The notes beneath the pieces were generated by a model, which had not been told where the DNA came from, did not search any database, and worked only from the letters and a program-made list of their open reading frames with translations. DNA of 16,650 bases, taken from positions 1 to 16,650 of the forward strand of contig CAZPDS010000056.1 of the NCBI GenBank assembly GCA_964585485.1, in the 5' to 3' direction. This document shows, piece by piece, positions 6,220 to 13,905 of the stretch. Within the stretch, counting starts at the first letter, position 1; each line of letters begins with the position of its first letter. A program made the translations under genes and the position numbers. The stretch is from CALGYY01 sp964585485. Its GTDB lineage: Bacteria; Bacteroidota; Bacteroidia; Bacteroidales; CAIWKO01.

Positions 6220-9207
6220 ATGATCCGAATTATTAATCCCATCAAAATCCTGTCGATGCTTATTATGACCGGTATCTTTTGCCTGGCGAACACCGCCACC
6301 GGACAAACCACTCACGGTTTCCGGCTGATTGAAAAACGATTTGTGAAAGAAGTCAACGCGGACTGCTACTTCTATGAGCACGTGCAGAGCGGCGCCCAGT
6401 TGTTTAAAGTGGCCAACGACGATGACAACAAATTATTCTGCATCACCTTTAAGACCGTTCCTTACTCTGACAACGGCATCGCGCACATCATGGAACACTC
6501 GGTGCTGAACGGATCCACGAACTTCCCCGTGAAGAGCCCCTTTGACGTGCTGTCCAAAGGTTCCCTCAAGACCTTTCTGAACGCCATGACATCCAAGGAT
6601 TACACGAAATATCCCGTGGCCAGCATGAACGACAAGGACTACTTCAACCTCATGCATGTATATCTGGATGCAGTGTTCAACCCCCTGATTTATTCCGATG
6701 ACCGCATTCTGAAGCAGGAAGGCTGGCATCATGAACTGCTGGCCAAAGACGGTCCACTGACATACAAAGGTGTAGTGTACAACGAAATGAAAGGCGCCTA
6801 CTCCAGTCCCACCCGGGAATTATCCTACCAGATGTTTAAGAATCTTTTTCCTGACAACCTCTACGGCTGGGAATCGGGGGGCTATCCGGCCGCCATTCCG
6901 CAACTGACACAGGACGAATTCGAAGCCTTCCATAAAAAATATTACGCTCCGGAAAACAGCTATATTTTCCTTTACGGGAACGCAGATCTCGACAAGGAAT
7001 TGGAATTCATCAACCGCGAATACCTTTCGAAATACACCAAAACCGGCAACAAAGCGGTGATTGAAGATCAGCCGGCCTTCAGCGCGATGAAACGCGTGGA
7101 AGCTTTTTATCCGATGATGGAGGGCAAGCCGACCAAAGATCAGACGTACTTAACCCTGAGTCTGGTGGCCGGCCAGGGCACCGACGAGCCCCTGACCATG
7201 GCTCTCGACCTGATCTGCGACTTACTGTTTAACCAGGAATCGGCCCCGGTGCGCCTCGCCCTGCAGCAAGCCGGCATTGGCAAAGACCTCGGCGGTTACA
7301 GCATGGGCTACAAACAAAATGTGATCATGATCACCGCTCAAAACGCGAATCCTGAAGATTCGCAGCGCTTCTATGATATTGTGATGAACACTATTCGCGA
7401 AACCATCGCGAAAGGCTTCGATAAAAAAGAAGTGGAAGGTCTCCTCAACCGCAATGAGTTCTACCTGCGCGAAGGTGCTGATGCACAGAAAGGGCTTACC
7501 TACAGCAGTCGCAATCAGAGCAACTGGTTCTTTACCGGCGATCCCTTCCGCGGACTGGAATACGAAAAGACCCTGGCCGAGGTTAAACAAGCGCTGACCA
7601 CCCGCTACCTCGAGGATATTGCGCAGCGTTGCATCCTCGACAACACCCACGCGCTCCTGCTCACCCTGGCACCCAAGCCCGGGATGGAGAAGGCCAACAT
7701 TCAAAAGACGGACGCGGAACTGGCTGCTCTAAAAAGCAAGATGAGTGAAACCGAAATGGACCAGCTCATCAAGGAAAACAACGAGCTGATTGCCTTCCAG
7801 AAACGCGAAGATACGCCTGAAGCCCTGGCCACCGTGCCCATGCTGAGTCTGAGCGACATCAACCCGAAAGCCAACTACTTCGCCTGCACTGAAACCAAAG
7901 CCGGCAACACGAAAGTGCTGCATTACGACGATTTCACCAACAACATTCTCTACCTGAACATGTATTTTGATCTCAATGTGCTGACGCAGGAAGAACTCCC
8001 TTACGCCTCCCTGCTGGCGCATCTGATTGGCATGCTCGACACGGAAGGCTACACCTACGGTGATCTCGACCGTGAATTCAACATCCACACCGGTGGCTTC
8101 AGCACCTACCTCAAGAACTGGCTGCCCGATCAGGACGATCAGAAAATGAAAGCCGCCTTTGTTGTCAACACCAAACTCATGAACAACAAGGCCGACAAGA
8201 TGTTTGAGCTGGCCGGCGAAATGCTGCTGAAAACAAAATTTGCCGACACGGCCCGCATCCACACCTTACTGGAACGCCACCAGGCGCAACTGGAAGCCTC
8301 GCTGCAACGCGATGGCTCCGGGGTCGCCGGACGCCGCCTTCCCTCCTACTTCACCCTCAACGGGCAGTTTAATGAAATGACCGAGGGTTTGGACTACTTC
8401 TGGTTTATCTCGGACCTTGCCAAGGCCTACAACAGCGACGCCGCTGCCATCATCGCCAAACTTCAGCAGGTGGCCGCCCGCCTCTTCAACAGCAACAATG
8501 TTTTCTGCACGCTGAGCTGCGCCAAGGCCGACCTTAAGCCCTTCAACAATTCGCTGAAAAAATTCGTGGAAACCCTGCCGGGAACACCCGTTACCACACA
8601 AAGCTGGAGCTTCAAACCCATCATCAGCAACGAAGGTATACTCACCACTTCCAAAGTACAGTATGTGATCCAGGGTTACGACTTCAAAAAGCTGGGCTAC
8701 AGCTGGAATGGCAACATGCGCGTGCTGAACCAGGTGCTGAGCACCGATTGGCTGAAGAACCAACTCCGCGTGATTGGCGGCGCCTACGGCGGATATAGTT
8801 CGGTGCAGCCCAACGGTATCTTCACCCTGAACTCCTACCGCGATCCCAACCTGCAAGCCACCATCGACAACTACGCCGGAACCGTGAACTACCTGAAGGA
8901 CTTCAAGGCCGACGAGGCCGAGATGACACGCTACATCATCGGCACCGTCTCCCGCCTCGATGTACCGCTTACCACGCCGCAAAAGGGCAACTATGCCTTC
9001 AATTACTACCTCAACGGCACCACGGCCGCCGACGTTCAGAAAGAACGCGACCAGGTCTTATCAAGCACCGCGAATGACATCCGCAATTACGCTGACCTGA
9101 TCCAGAAGATCGTCGACCAGAAAGCCATCTGTGTTTACGGCAACACCGAAAAGATCAAGGCCGAGCAAAGCAGCCTGAAGAAACTCATCAAGATCGAAAA
9201 GGAATAG
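6220..9207 (+). CDS. exported M16C metallopeptidase (presequence protease/PreP-like)
   Basis: The 995-residue length is right for two fused M16 halves (PreP about 970-1040). An N-terminal signal peptide (about residues 1-28, ending ANTATGQ) predicts the periplasm. The inverted zinc motif HIMEH gives His89 and His93 as ligands with Glu92 as catalytic base. The third ligand is Glu189 in YNEMKGAYSSP, about 96 residues later as in PreP. The C-terminal half has LRVIGGAYGGY and SYRDPNL (near residues 850-875), the segment supplying substrate-binding Arg/Tyr in M16C. Such enzymes enclose and cut unfolded peptides up to several tens of residues. The gene has its own candidate promoter and a strong terminator, so it is probably monocistronic. 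Confidence 0.92.
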   Translation: MIRIINPIKILSMLIMTGIFCLANTATGQTTHGFRLIEKRFVKEVNADCYFYEHVQSGAQLFKVANDDDNKLFCITFKTVPYSDNGIAHIMEHSVLNGSTNFPVKSPFDVLSKGSLKTFLNAMTSKDYTKYPVASMNDKDYFNLMHVYLDAVFNPLIYSDDRILKQEGWHHELLAKDGPLTYKGVVYNEMKGAYSSPTRELSYQMFKNLFPDNLYGWESGGYPAAIPQLTQDEFEAFHKKYYAPENSYIFLYGNADLDKELEFINREYLSKYTKTGNKAVIEDQPAFSAMKRVEAFYPMMEGKPTKDQTYLTLSLVAGQGTDEPLTMALDLICDLLFNQESAPVRLALQQAGIGKDLGGYSMGYKQNVIMITAQNANPEDSQRFYDIVMNTIRETIAKGFDKKEVEGLLNRNEFYLREGADAQKGLTYSSRNQSNWFFTGDPFRGLEYEKTLAEVKQALTTRYLEDIAQRCILDNTHALLLTLAPKPGMEKANIQKTDAELAALKSKMSETEMDQLIKENNELIAFQKREDTPEALATVPMLSLSDINPKANYFACTETKAGNTKVLHYDDFTNNILYLNMYFDLNVLTQEELPYASLLAHLIGMLDTEGYTYGDLDREFNIHTGGFSTYLKNWLPDQDDQKMKAAFVVNTKLMNNKADKMFELAGEMLLKTKFADTARIHTLLERHQAQLEASLQRDGSGVAGRRLPSYFTLNGQFNEMTEGLDYFWFISDLAKAYNSDAAAIIAKLQQVAARLFNSNNVFCTLSCAKADLKPFNNSLKKFVETLPGTPVTTQSWSFKPIISNEGILTTSKVQYVIQGYDFKKLGYSWNGNMRVLNQVLSTDWLKNQLRVIGGAYGGYSSVQPNGIFTLNSYRDPNLQATIDNYAGTVNYLKDFKADEAEMTRYIIGTVSRLDVPLTTPQKGNYAFNYYLNGTTAADVQKERDQVLSSTANDIRNYADLIQKIVDQKAICVYGNTEKIKAEQSSLKKLIKIEKE

Positions 9208-9223
9208 ACTTTCGATACCCTTC

Positions 9224-9254
9224 AAAACCGCTCCTGAGAGGGCGGTTTTTTTTT
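9224..9254 (+). terminator. intrinsic terminator after the M16 protease gene
   Basis: A perfect 8-bp stem AAAACCGC / GCGGTTTT (9224-9231 with 9242-9249) has a 10-nt loop and runs into nine T residues. It starts 17 nt after the stop codon. Confidence 0.9.
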
Positions 9255-9297
9255 GCCCTGACCAACCGTAAACGCGGGACGTGGGTCTTTATGCATT

Positions 9298-9340
9298 ATT
9301 CCGTAACATCCTGCAGCCCGATTCGTGCGCCGGAAGGCAG
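9298..9340. repeat. dispersed repeat copy A
   Basis: This segment shares ATTCCGT, CAGCCC and the 13-mer CGCCGGAAGGCAG in the same order with 10999-11033, and CGTGCGCC with 11478-11520. It contains an inverted TTCCG...CGGAA. It lies in the 348-nt gap 9255-9602, which holds no protein gene, only this copy and the two inverted repeats listed next. Confidence 0.5.
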
Positions 9341-9389
9341 CGATTCCATAATTTCGTTCCTGCAAGCCTGATGCTATATTTTTCTTAAT

Positions 9390-9417
9390 GTTACTTTTTG
9401 CTTAATCCAAAAGTAAC
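9390..9417. repeat. 9-bp perfect inverted repeat in the intergenic gap
   Basis: GTTACTTTT (9390-9398) and AAAAGTAAC (9409-9417) are perfect inverted copies with a 10-nt spacer. It is followed by CCAAAAAATCAAG. From memory, similar GTTACTTTTTGCTT...AAAAGTAAC segments recur between genes of many Bacteroidota. That recollection was not checked here. Confidence 0.65.
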
Positions 9418-9486
9418 CAAAAAATCAAGTCAAAACCTATGCTGGCCATGCGCTCTCAAAAACGCGGGCAAATCATGCAAAGGGGC

Positions 9487-9573
9487 GCCTGAAATATCCA
9501 TTGGGTTTTTTGCATCATGATACAACGTATAATATTTTATGCATTTTTCAACCAACTACAGGATATTTCAGGC
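9487..9573. repeat. 87-bp element bounded by 13-bp perfect inverted repeats
   Basis: GCCTGAAATATCC (9487-9499) and GGATATTTCAGGC (9561-9573) are exact inverted copies around a 61-nt AT-rich spacer. The arms pair further inward imperfectly (TTGG and TGCAT on both sides). It ends 29 nt downstream of the pentapeptide gene's stop (minus strand), so it could be its 3' hairpin. The size and terminal repeats also fit a small MITE-like element. No T tract follows on either side. Confidence 0.65.
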
Positions 9574-9602
9574 AAACAGCCCGACCAGGGCCATGAATGC
9601 CA

Positions 9603-10181
9603 CTACATCCCTTCGATGTCAATGTTGTATTTTTCCAAAAGACCCGGGAGCCCACTCATGGAGAACTTTGCTTTTTTAATCCGGTTGATTTCCGGATCGA
9701 TGGAATAATTGAAGGACGTGCGAAAATCGGCCTTTTCGATAATGGTGTTCTCGAAGTTTGCCCGGGAAAGGTCGCAGTTTTCAAACAGCGAGTCGGTCAG
9801 GTCGCATTCGGCAAAATCTACTTCCTGCAGTTTGGTATTCCGGAAAATTGTTTTCCGGATTTTTGTCTTGTAAAAGGTGGTATGATTGAGTTGACACCCG
9901 TCGAACATAAAGGACAGGCCAATGCCGTTGCAGGTGTCAAAATGCAATCCCAACATCTTGCAATCCTTAAATTTGACATCGCGGAACGCTGTCTTCGACA
10001 GTGCCACCAAACTTAAATTGCAGGCAATAAATTCACATTCGGTGAATTTAATATCCGACCAGTCCGCCTCCGAAAAATCACAATTTGCAAAACGACAATT
10101 CTCATATTCGCCCTTTTCCAGGGGATGGTCGCTGATGATTTTATGATCGAATGTAGTGTCGGCGATGTAGGTTTGTTCCAT
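9603..10181 (-). CDS. pentapeptide repeat protein, Qnr-like
   Basis: This 192-residue protein is built of consecutive A(D/N)LXX-type pentapeptides, for example CRFANCDFSEADW, VDFAECDLTDSLFENCDL and SRANFENTIIEKADF, which form a right-handed quadrilateral beta helix. It ends in a short non-repeat segment, IDPEINRIKKAKFS followed by a Leu-rich helix, which resembles the C-terminal dimerisation helix of Qnr-type proteins. Qnr-type proteins bind DNA gyrase/topoisomerase IV and can protect them from quinolones or toxins. The repeats are interrupted near SLVALSKTAF and NGIGLSFMF, where loops may project. Gyrase protection is inference from the architecture. No promoter motif is clear upstream. Confidence 0.85.
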   Translation of the reverse strand: MEQTYIADTTFDHKIISDHPLEKGEYENCRFANCDFSEADWSDIKFTECEFIACNLSLVALSKTAFRDVKFKDCKMLGLHFDTCNGIGLSFMFDGCQLNHTTFYKTKIRKTIFRNTKLQEVDFAECDLTDSLFENCDLSRANFENTIIEKADFRTSFNYSIDPEINRIKKAKFSMSGLPGLLEKYNIDIEGM

Positions 10182-10282
10182 TTTCGGTTGTTGTAGATAT
10201 ACAGTGGCGTCGCATAAACCCCGGTGCTTTACTCTTCTCCGGCAAAATGACCAACGACACGATTAATTTATATTTGCCTCCA

Positions 10283-10903
10283 TCAGTCCGCAAAATCCAT
10301 AACGCAATTCCAGTCGTATTGTTTATGCGGCTGTATGGATACGGCGATACTTTTATACACCGGATCCAGGATGTTTTTGCGGTGTCCGTGCGAGGCCACG
10401 CCTTCATCCAGTAGCAGGCTGATCACAATATCCAGGGCCATTTCGTTCCCGTAATCGCAATTCTCCGCGCAGAGCGGGAAGTCCCTGGTTCGCTCGTTGA
10501 AAGATTTTCCGGTACTGCTGCGGTGTCCTTCCCTGCCGGTGATCCCCATATCCTTAGCATGCTTCAGCGCGACTTTATAGAGTTGCGGATTAAAGCTCAG
10601 GGGGGGCTGAGGAGCGGCCTTCTGCAAATCATCGATAAGCGAAATGTAATAGCTGGATGTTTGATCCGTACCGGCCGAATCCAGAAAGGGCAACAATATC
10701 TCGTTTAAAAAAAAGTCGGGATAGGCCCGAACGATGTTAACATAGACTATCACATTTCGTTCGTTTTCGCTCAGGTATTTCACGTCAAGGGCGGTATTGC
10801 AGCGCATCAGGATGGAATCGGGCAGGGTTAAGGAGTAGCCGCGGAGACTAAGCAGCAGCAACAAAAAGATCGTGAGGGTGCAGTGTTTCAGAAAAGTCTT
10901 CAT
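10283..10903 (-). CDS. exported CAP-domain (SCP/PR-1-like) protein
   Basis: This 206-residue protein starts with a signal peptide (MKTFLKHCTLTIFLLLLLSL, cleavage near residue 24). The CAP domain begins at ENERNVIVYVNIVRAYP and shows LKHAKDM (His115), GHRSS (His127), AENCDYGNEMALDIV (Glu147, Glu154) and the signature SHGHRKNILDPVYKSIAVSI (His174), so the usual His/Glu cavity tetrad is present. Bacterial CAP proteins are periplasmic or secreted and of poorly known biochemistry. I chose the ATG at 10903 because it begins the signal peptide. A longer frame to 10969 would run through the candidate promoter at 10957-10964. Confidence 0.85.
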   Translation of the reverse strand: MKTFLKHCTLTIFLLLLLSLRGYSLTLPDSILMRCNTALDVKYLSENERNVIVYVNIVRAYPDFFLNEILLPFLDSAGTDQTSSYYISLIDDLQKAAPQPPLSFNPQLYKVALKHAKDMGITGREGHRSSTGKSFNERTRDFPLCAENCDYGNEMALDIVISLLLDEGVASHGHRKNILDPVYKSIAVSIQPHKQYDWNCVMDFAD

Positions 10904-10956
10904 ACGTTGAAGTATTGCTGAGAATCGTTCACTATTCGGGCCAGAGGGGACAATTA

Positions 10957-10964
10957 CAAATATA
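10957..10964 (-). promoter_or_regulatory. candidate -7 element for the CAP-domain gene
   Basis: The minus strand reads TATATTTG (TAnnTTTG), predicting transcription start near 10950 and a leader of about 47 nt. The -33 element is unclear. Confidence 0.45.
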
Positions 10965-10998
10965 CACAATTTTGTTTGCCCCCTGAATCACGCACGGC

Positions 10999-11033
10999 AT
11001 TCCGTCCTAACAGCCCCTATCGCCGGAAGGCAG
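10999..11033. repeat. dispersed repeat copy B
   Basis: It matches copy A in ATTCCGT, CAGCCC and CGCCGGAAGGCAG with about 8 nt deleted between them, and continues with CAGAACGCAG, which is shared with copy C. It lies 12-46 nt downstream of the small GIY-YIG-like gene (minus strand). Confidence 0.5.
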
Positions 11034-11044
11034 AACGCAGACCC

Positions 11045-11389
11045 TCAGTACAAGCGCACCGCTCTGCTCTTCAGTTCCGCCAGATGCAATTCCAGCAGTG
11101 CTTTTAATTCTTTGTTGATATCGGCGGGGGCTTCACTGTCGTTTATTTTGAGTTCGTCAAAGATGCTGAACTCAAAATTTTCAGCGCCGGCTTTATTCCA
11201 ATCGTCCTGCAGGCGCGGGTTTGAATGCATTCCGGCCGTTAGCTGAAACAAATCGGAGTTAAAGGCACGCTCCAGATCCGCGCTGGTCTTGAGCAAAATC
11301 CGGTCATCCCGAATGTTTTTGATTTGATAAATACCCGCCCTGAATTTCATGGACTTGTACGCTTCTTTCCGTTCTTTCTTTGTTTTCAT
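11045..11389 (-). CDS. small GIY-YIG-family protein with degraded second motif
   Basis: The 114-residue protein begins MKTKKERKEAYKSMKF and continues FRAGIYQIKN, the first strand of the GIY-YIG fold (Gly19-Tyr21). It later has FQLTAGMHSNPRLQDDWNKAGAENFEFSIFDEL, which matches a short cytosolic GIY-YIG subfamily of Bacteroidota and Firmicutes. Where active members carry a YVGSS-like second motif, this one has ILLKTSADLERAF, so the YIG glycine is missing. Nuclease activity is therefore doubtful. The role is unknown. No partner gene is coupled to it. Confidence 0.65.
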   Translation of the reverse strand: MKTKKERKEAYKSMKFRAGIYQIKNIRDDRILLKTSADLERAFNSDLFQLTAGMHSNPRLQDDWNKAGAENFEFSIFDELKINDSEAPADINKELKALLELHLAELKSRAVRLY

Positions 11390-11477
11390 CTGGTTGAATT
11401 ATGTAAACCAAACCCTGCTGTAGGTTGCCTCCCCACATTTTCGGATCACAACTGCTCTTTTCGTCAGATACAAATTA

Positions 11478-11520
11478 CGTTCTGTGGCCCGGTGCGTGCG
11501 CCAAACGACAGAACGCAGTC
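11478..11520. repeat. dispersed repeat copy C with 8-bp inverted repeat
   Basis: CGTTCTGT (11478-11485) and ACAGAACG (11508-11515) are perfect inverted copies with a 22-nt GC-rich spacer. It shares CGTGCGCC with copy A and CAGAACGCAG with copy B. It lies 16-58 nt downstream of the DUF4760-like stop (minus strand), so it may act as a 3' hairpin. No T tract is seen. Confidence 0.55.
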
Positions 11521-11535
11521 AGGCTGTCACAATCA

Positions 11536-12075
11536 CTAACTTTTCATCCAGTTCTTTATGATCTTACAACCATCGAAATACCTGGACACCACACCATATA
11601 ACTGCTCATCCGACATTTTAGAATCCTGTATCAATTCATCAATCATACTTCGGAATTCCGGCACGTAATGCAAACGCAGTTCTTCGGTCCAAAACTGCCG
11701 GAAATAATAACCTTTGGTTAAGGACAATATCCACGGCACCCAACTGGCAAAACGTACGGCATCAATACTTTTTGATTTCCGCAACTGAAATTGTATTTCA
11801 AACAGGTTAAGCACAATAGAGGCATACTCTTTCATTTTAATTTCCAGGGCCGGATCAATTTCGGAGCGTTTGAATGAGGAGGCATCGGCGTAAAGCTTAG
11901 ACAAATCCGCATTTTCAATGATCATTTTAAAAACGTCGATGGAGGACGACTCGGCCATGATGTAATTGGAATCGCGATTTACTTTGACACTTTGCCAAAA
12001 TGTCCATATCGCAATAATCAAGGTTAATACCCCTGCAATACCGACCACTAAATCCAAAATTTCTTTCGTTGTCAT
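11536..12075 (-). CDS. DUF4760-like single-pass membrane protein
   Basis: This 179-residue protein has one N-terminal transmembrane helix (about residues 7-27, LDLVVGIAGVLTLIIAIWTFW) followed by a mostly helical cytoplasmic part. The layout and the conserved-looking segments (FKMIIENADLSKLYA, YASIVLNLFEIQFQL, FWTEELRLHYVPEFRSMI) resemble the DUF4760 group of unknown function, which I recognise only by general pattern. There is no enzymatic motif. The ATG at 12075 precedes the membrane helix directly. Neighbours give no functional clue. Confidence 0.6.
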   Translation of the reverse strand: MTTKEILDLVVGIAGVLTLIIAIWTFWQSVKVNRDSNYIMAESSSIDVFKMIIENADLSKLYADASSFKRSEIDPALEIKMKEYASIVLNLFEIQFQLRKSKSIDAVRFASWVPWILSLTKGYYFRQFWTEELRLHYVPEFRSMIDELIQDSKMSDEQLYGVVSRYFDGCKIIKNWMKS

Positions 12076-12335
12076 TGTTTACTATTTTTGTTTTGATGAA
12101 AGCTACGTATCCTCGCGTATTCCCTGTTGGGCCGGCGCCACACGAAGCATTAACCATTAGCAACGGTGTTCATTTTTATCTTTCTGTTTATCTATCATAT
12201 AGCAGTTCTTTTTAATCTCAATCAATCCGCACTAACCTATCCACGAAGCACAAATTTATTTTGTATTTTTTGAGCGTTGGCAACTGCGAAGCATTCACGA
12301 ACACCTTTAAAATTAAACAACTTGTGAGTAATCCT

Positions 12336-12357
12336 AAAACCGTCCTGAAAGGCGGTT
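12336..12357 (-). terminator. weak candidate terminator after higA
   Basis: On the minus strand AACCG...CGGTT (with an inner CCT/AGG pairing and one bulge) is followed by TTTT. It begins 35 nt past the higA stop. The T run is short. The remainder of the 317-nt gap 12076-12392 shows no gene that I can support. Confidence 0.4.
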
Positions 12358-12392
12358 ACGTGGGCAGGTGATCTGTTGTATAGGGCTTTAGT

Positions 12393-13502
12393 TTACTCAT
12401 GCGTTTCGGCGGCTGATAAATTAACAGGCAGAATAAATTCGCGCCCAACACTATAATGAATGAGTTTTAGAAATTGAAGCCTTCCAATAATCATGGCAGG
12501 GTGTGTATTAAACTCATGGGCATAATTCACAATATCATTAGCAGTGATTGAATGTGGGTGTGCACGGAGTAACTTTTCTTCCTGCTCTTTTGAGAAGGTA
12601 TGTTTTACCGCAAAGTCGTGCGCTTCCTGTTCTTTTTCGGGGTCGGCAGCGGAAAAGTCAACATTTTCGAGCGAAATATATTTCTTCCCATGTAAAATAA
12701 TATGCCCTAACTCGTGAAAAAAAGTAAACCAAAAACGGTCGTTTTGCCCGTAACGAGCGGTTAGCTGAATTAATGGGTTTTCATTAATCCACCGCGTAGA
12801 ACCGCTAAGCGGTACTTTGGGCAATTTGGGGGTAAACAACAATATTACGCCAGCTACAAAACAAAGTTGCTGCAATTGTTCAAAAAAATTAACGGGTTGC
12901 TCTACCATTAATTTACGCATGGAAGGTATATTACCTTTCAATATTTTGATATCAAAAACAGGGGCTGCAATTTCTTGTGCTTGTAATTCACCTTGTCGTA
13001 ACCATGCTGAAATTGCATGAGGCTCGTGCGTATGCTTTAAGGAAGTATAGGCAGCAGCTTTGAGTTCCGATTCCATGTATAGTTTTTCCCATCCAGAATG
13101 CGAGGCAACACCAAAATAGCTTAACAGATTAATAGTTTTTTCCTCAATATTTCGAGTAGCGACAATCCAATTATGTTTAGCCATTTCGGCATACGGAAAT
13201 TCTTTTGCCCAATTTTTAGCTTCGGCAATTGATTCTGCATACCTTTTACGGGCAATAAATTCATTGTATCGGGCTTGTTTATTAATCCAGAAATCGGCAG
13301 GGATTTTTGTTACATTTTCGAATAGCACAGCCATTTCAGGAGTCAAAGAACTTTCTTCGTTTAGAACGGCAATAATGGTTTTTTCAGGCTTCCCGGTTCG
13401 TAACGCAAACTCTTTAATTCCCATGCCCATTTCTTGTAATTTCTCCCGAAGTGTTGCTGCGGGATGGAAAACAATTGTTGGAATGTATTGATTGGTAGCC
13501 AT
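12393..13502 (-). CDS. higA: HigA-type antitoxin with ImmA/IrrE metallopeptidase-like domain
   Basis: From the ATG at 13502 the protein has 369 residues. Residues 10-75 are an XRE-like helix-turn-helix of HigA type (TLREKLQEMGMGIKEFALRTG, then PEMAVLFENVTKIPADFW). The C-terminal half contains FFHELGHIILHG with His263, Glu264 and His267, and EQEAHDFA with Glu293 as probable third zinc ligand, as in ImmA/IrrE peptidases. It should bind and neutralise HigB and repress its own operon; the peptidase may permit regulated self- or partner cleavage (inference). The ATG at 13502 lies 4 nt after the higB stop, the standard higBA order. A longer frame would start inside higB. Confidence 0.87.
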   Translation of the reverse strand: MATNQYIPTIVFHPAATLREKLQEMGMGIKEFALRTGKPEKTIIAVLNEESSLTPEMAVLFENVTKIPADFWINKQARYNEFIARKRYAESIAEAKNWAKEFPYAEMAKHNWIVATRNIEEKTINLLSYFGVASHSGWEKLYMESELKAAAYTSLKHTHEPHAISAWLRQGELQAQEIAAPVFDIKILKGNIPSMRKLMVEQPVNFFEQLQQLCFVAGVILLFTPKLPKVPLSGSTRWINENPLIQLTARYGQNDRFWFTFFHELGHIILHGKKYISLENVDFSAADPEKEQEAHDFAVKHTFSKEQEEKLLRAHPHSITANDIVNYAHEFNTHPAMIIGRLQFLKLIHYSVGREFILPVNLSAAETHE

Positions 13503-13506
13503 GGTT

Positions 13507-13857
13507 TTATTTATTATTCTTTTTTTCGTGATAATCAGTAATTTCAATGATAGAGACCTCTACAAGCTGCGTTAAATTTATTTGTTCTTCCGTTTGAGCA
13601 CGTTCATCAGGTAGTATGGGTTTATAAATTAACCTTGACGGCTGCTCCAGGCTACATGCCCATTGACCGCTCCTGTTTTCGGTTAATGGGTGGTGATGAC
13701 CTGGCAAATTAAATAAAACCGAAAAATTTTTAGCATCGTACAAGTCGTTAAGTCTTTTATGCAAAAGCTTAGCCTGATTGTTACCCAGTTTACGTTGTGC
13801 CAGGCTAAAATCATTCGCATATTTTTCTACTTTTCTATCTGCAAAGATAATATCCAT
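13507..13857 (-). CDS. higB: HigB/RelE-family toxin
   Basis: This 116-residue protein has the HigB landmarks: an early basic helix (LGNNQAKLLHKRLNDLYDAKNFSVL), then GQWACSLEQPSRLIYKP and the C-terminal VSIIEITDYHEKKN. RelE-fold HigB toxins cut mRNA in the ribosomal A site. Its stop is 4 nt before higA, so the two are co-transcribed. Base composition is strongly AT-rich compared with genes at 1-9200. There is no clear TAnnTTTG element upstream. Confidence 0.87.
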   Translation of the reverse strand: MDIIFADRKVEKYANDFSLAQRKLGNNQAKLLHKRLNDLYDAKNFSVLFNLPGHHHPLTENRSGQWACSLEQPSRLIYKPILPDERAQTEEQINLTQLVEVSIIEITDYHEKKNNK

Positions 13858-13905
13858 TTTTGTAAATTCATAATTTGACTTACACTTTCTGTTAATTAAA
13901 ATAAT

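Noticed and set aside
8266..8982. 238-codon minus-strand frame opposite the M16 protease gene
   Set aside because: It has the same shadow character (Val/Gly/His-rich, no motif) and is opposite a certain coding region. Similar antisense frames at 7222-7704 and 7729-8262 were dropped too.
9517..9708. 63-codon plus-strand frame through the intergenic inverted repeat
   Set aside because: It runs into the pentapeptide gene in antisense, and its composition is not protein-like.
10269..10276. TATATTTG on the plus strand, a perfect -7 match
   Set aside because: No plus-strand gene follows and it sits just upstream of the CAP gene's 3' end. It shows how often this motif occurs by chance.
12100..12300. 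Repeated CGAAGCA words in the gap before higA's 3' end
   Set aside because: Three copies of 7 bases with irregular spacing and no extended similarity; likely chance.
9255..12392. Idea that the pentapeptide, CAP, GIY-YIG-like and DUF4760-like genes form one system
   Set aside because: They share orientation, but gaps of 100-150 nt carry repeats, one has its own candidate promoter, and no coupling or functional link is visible.
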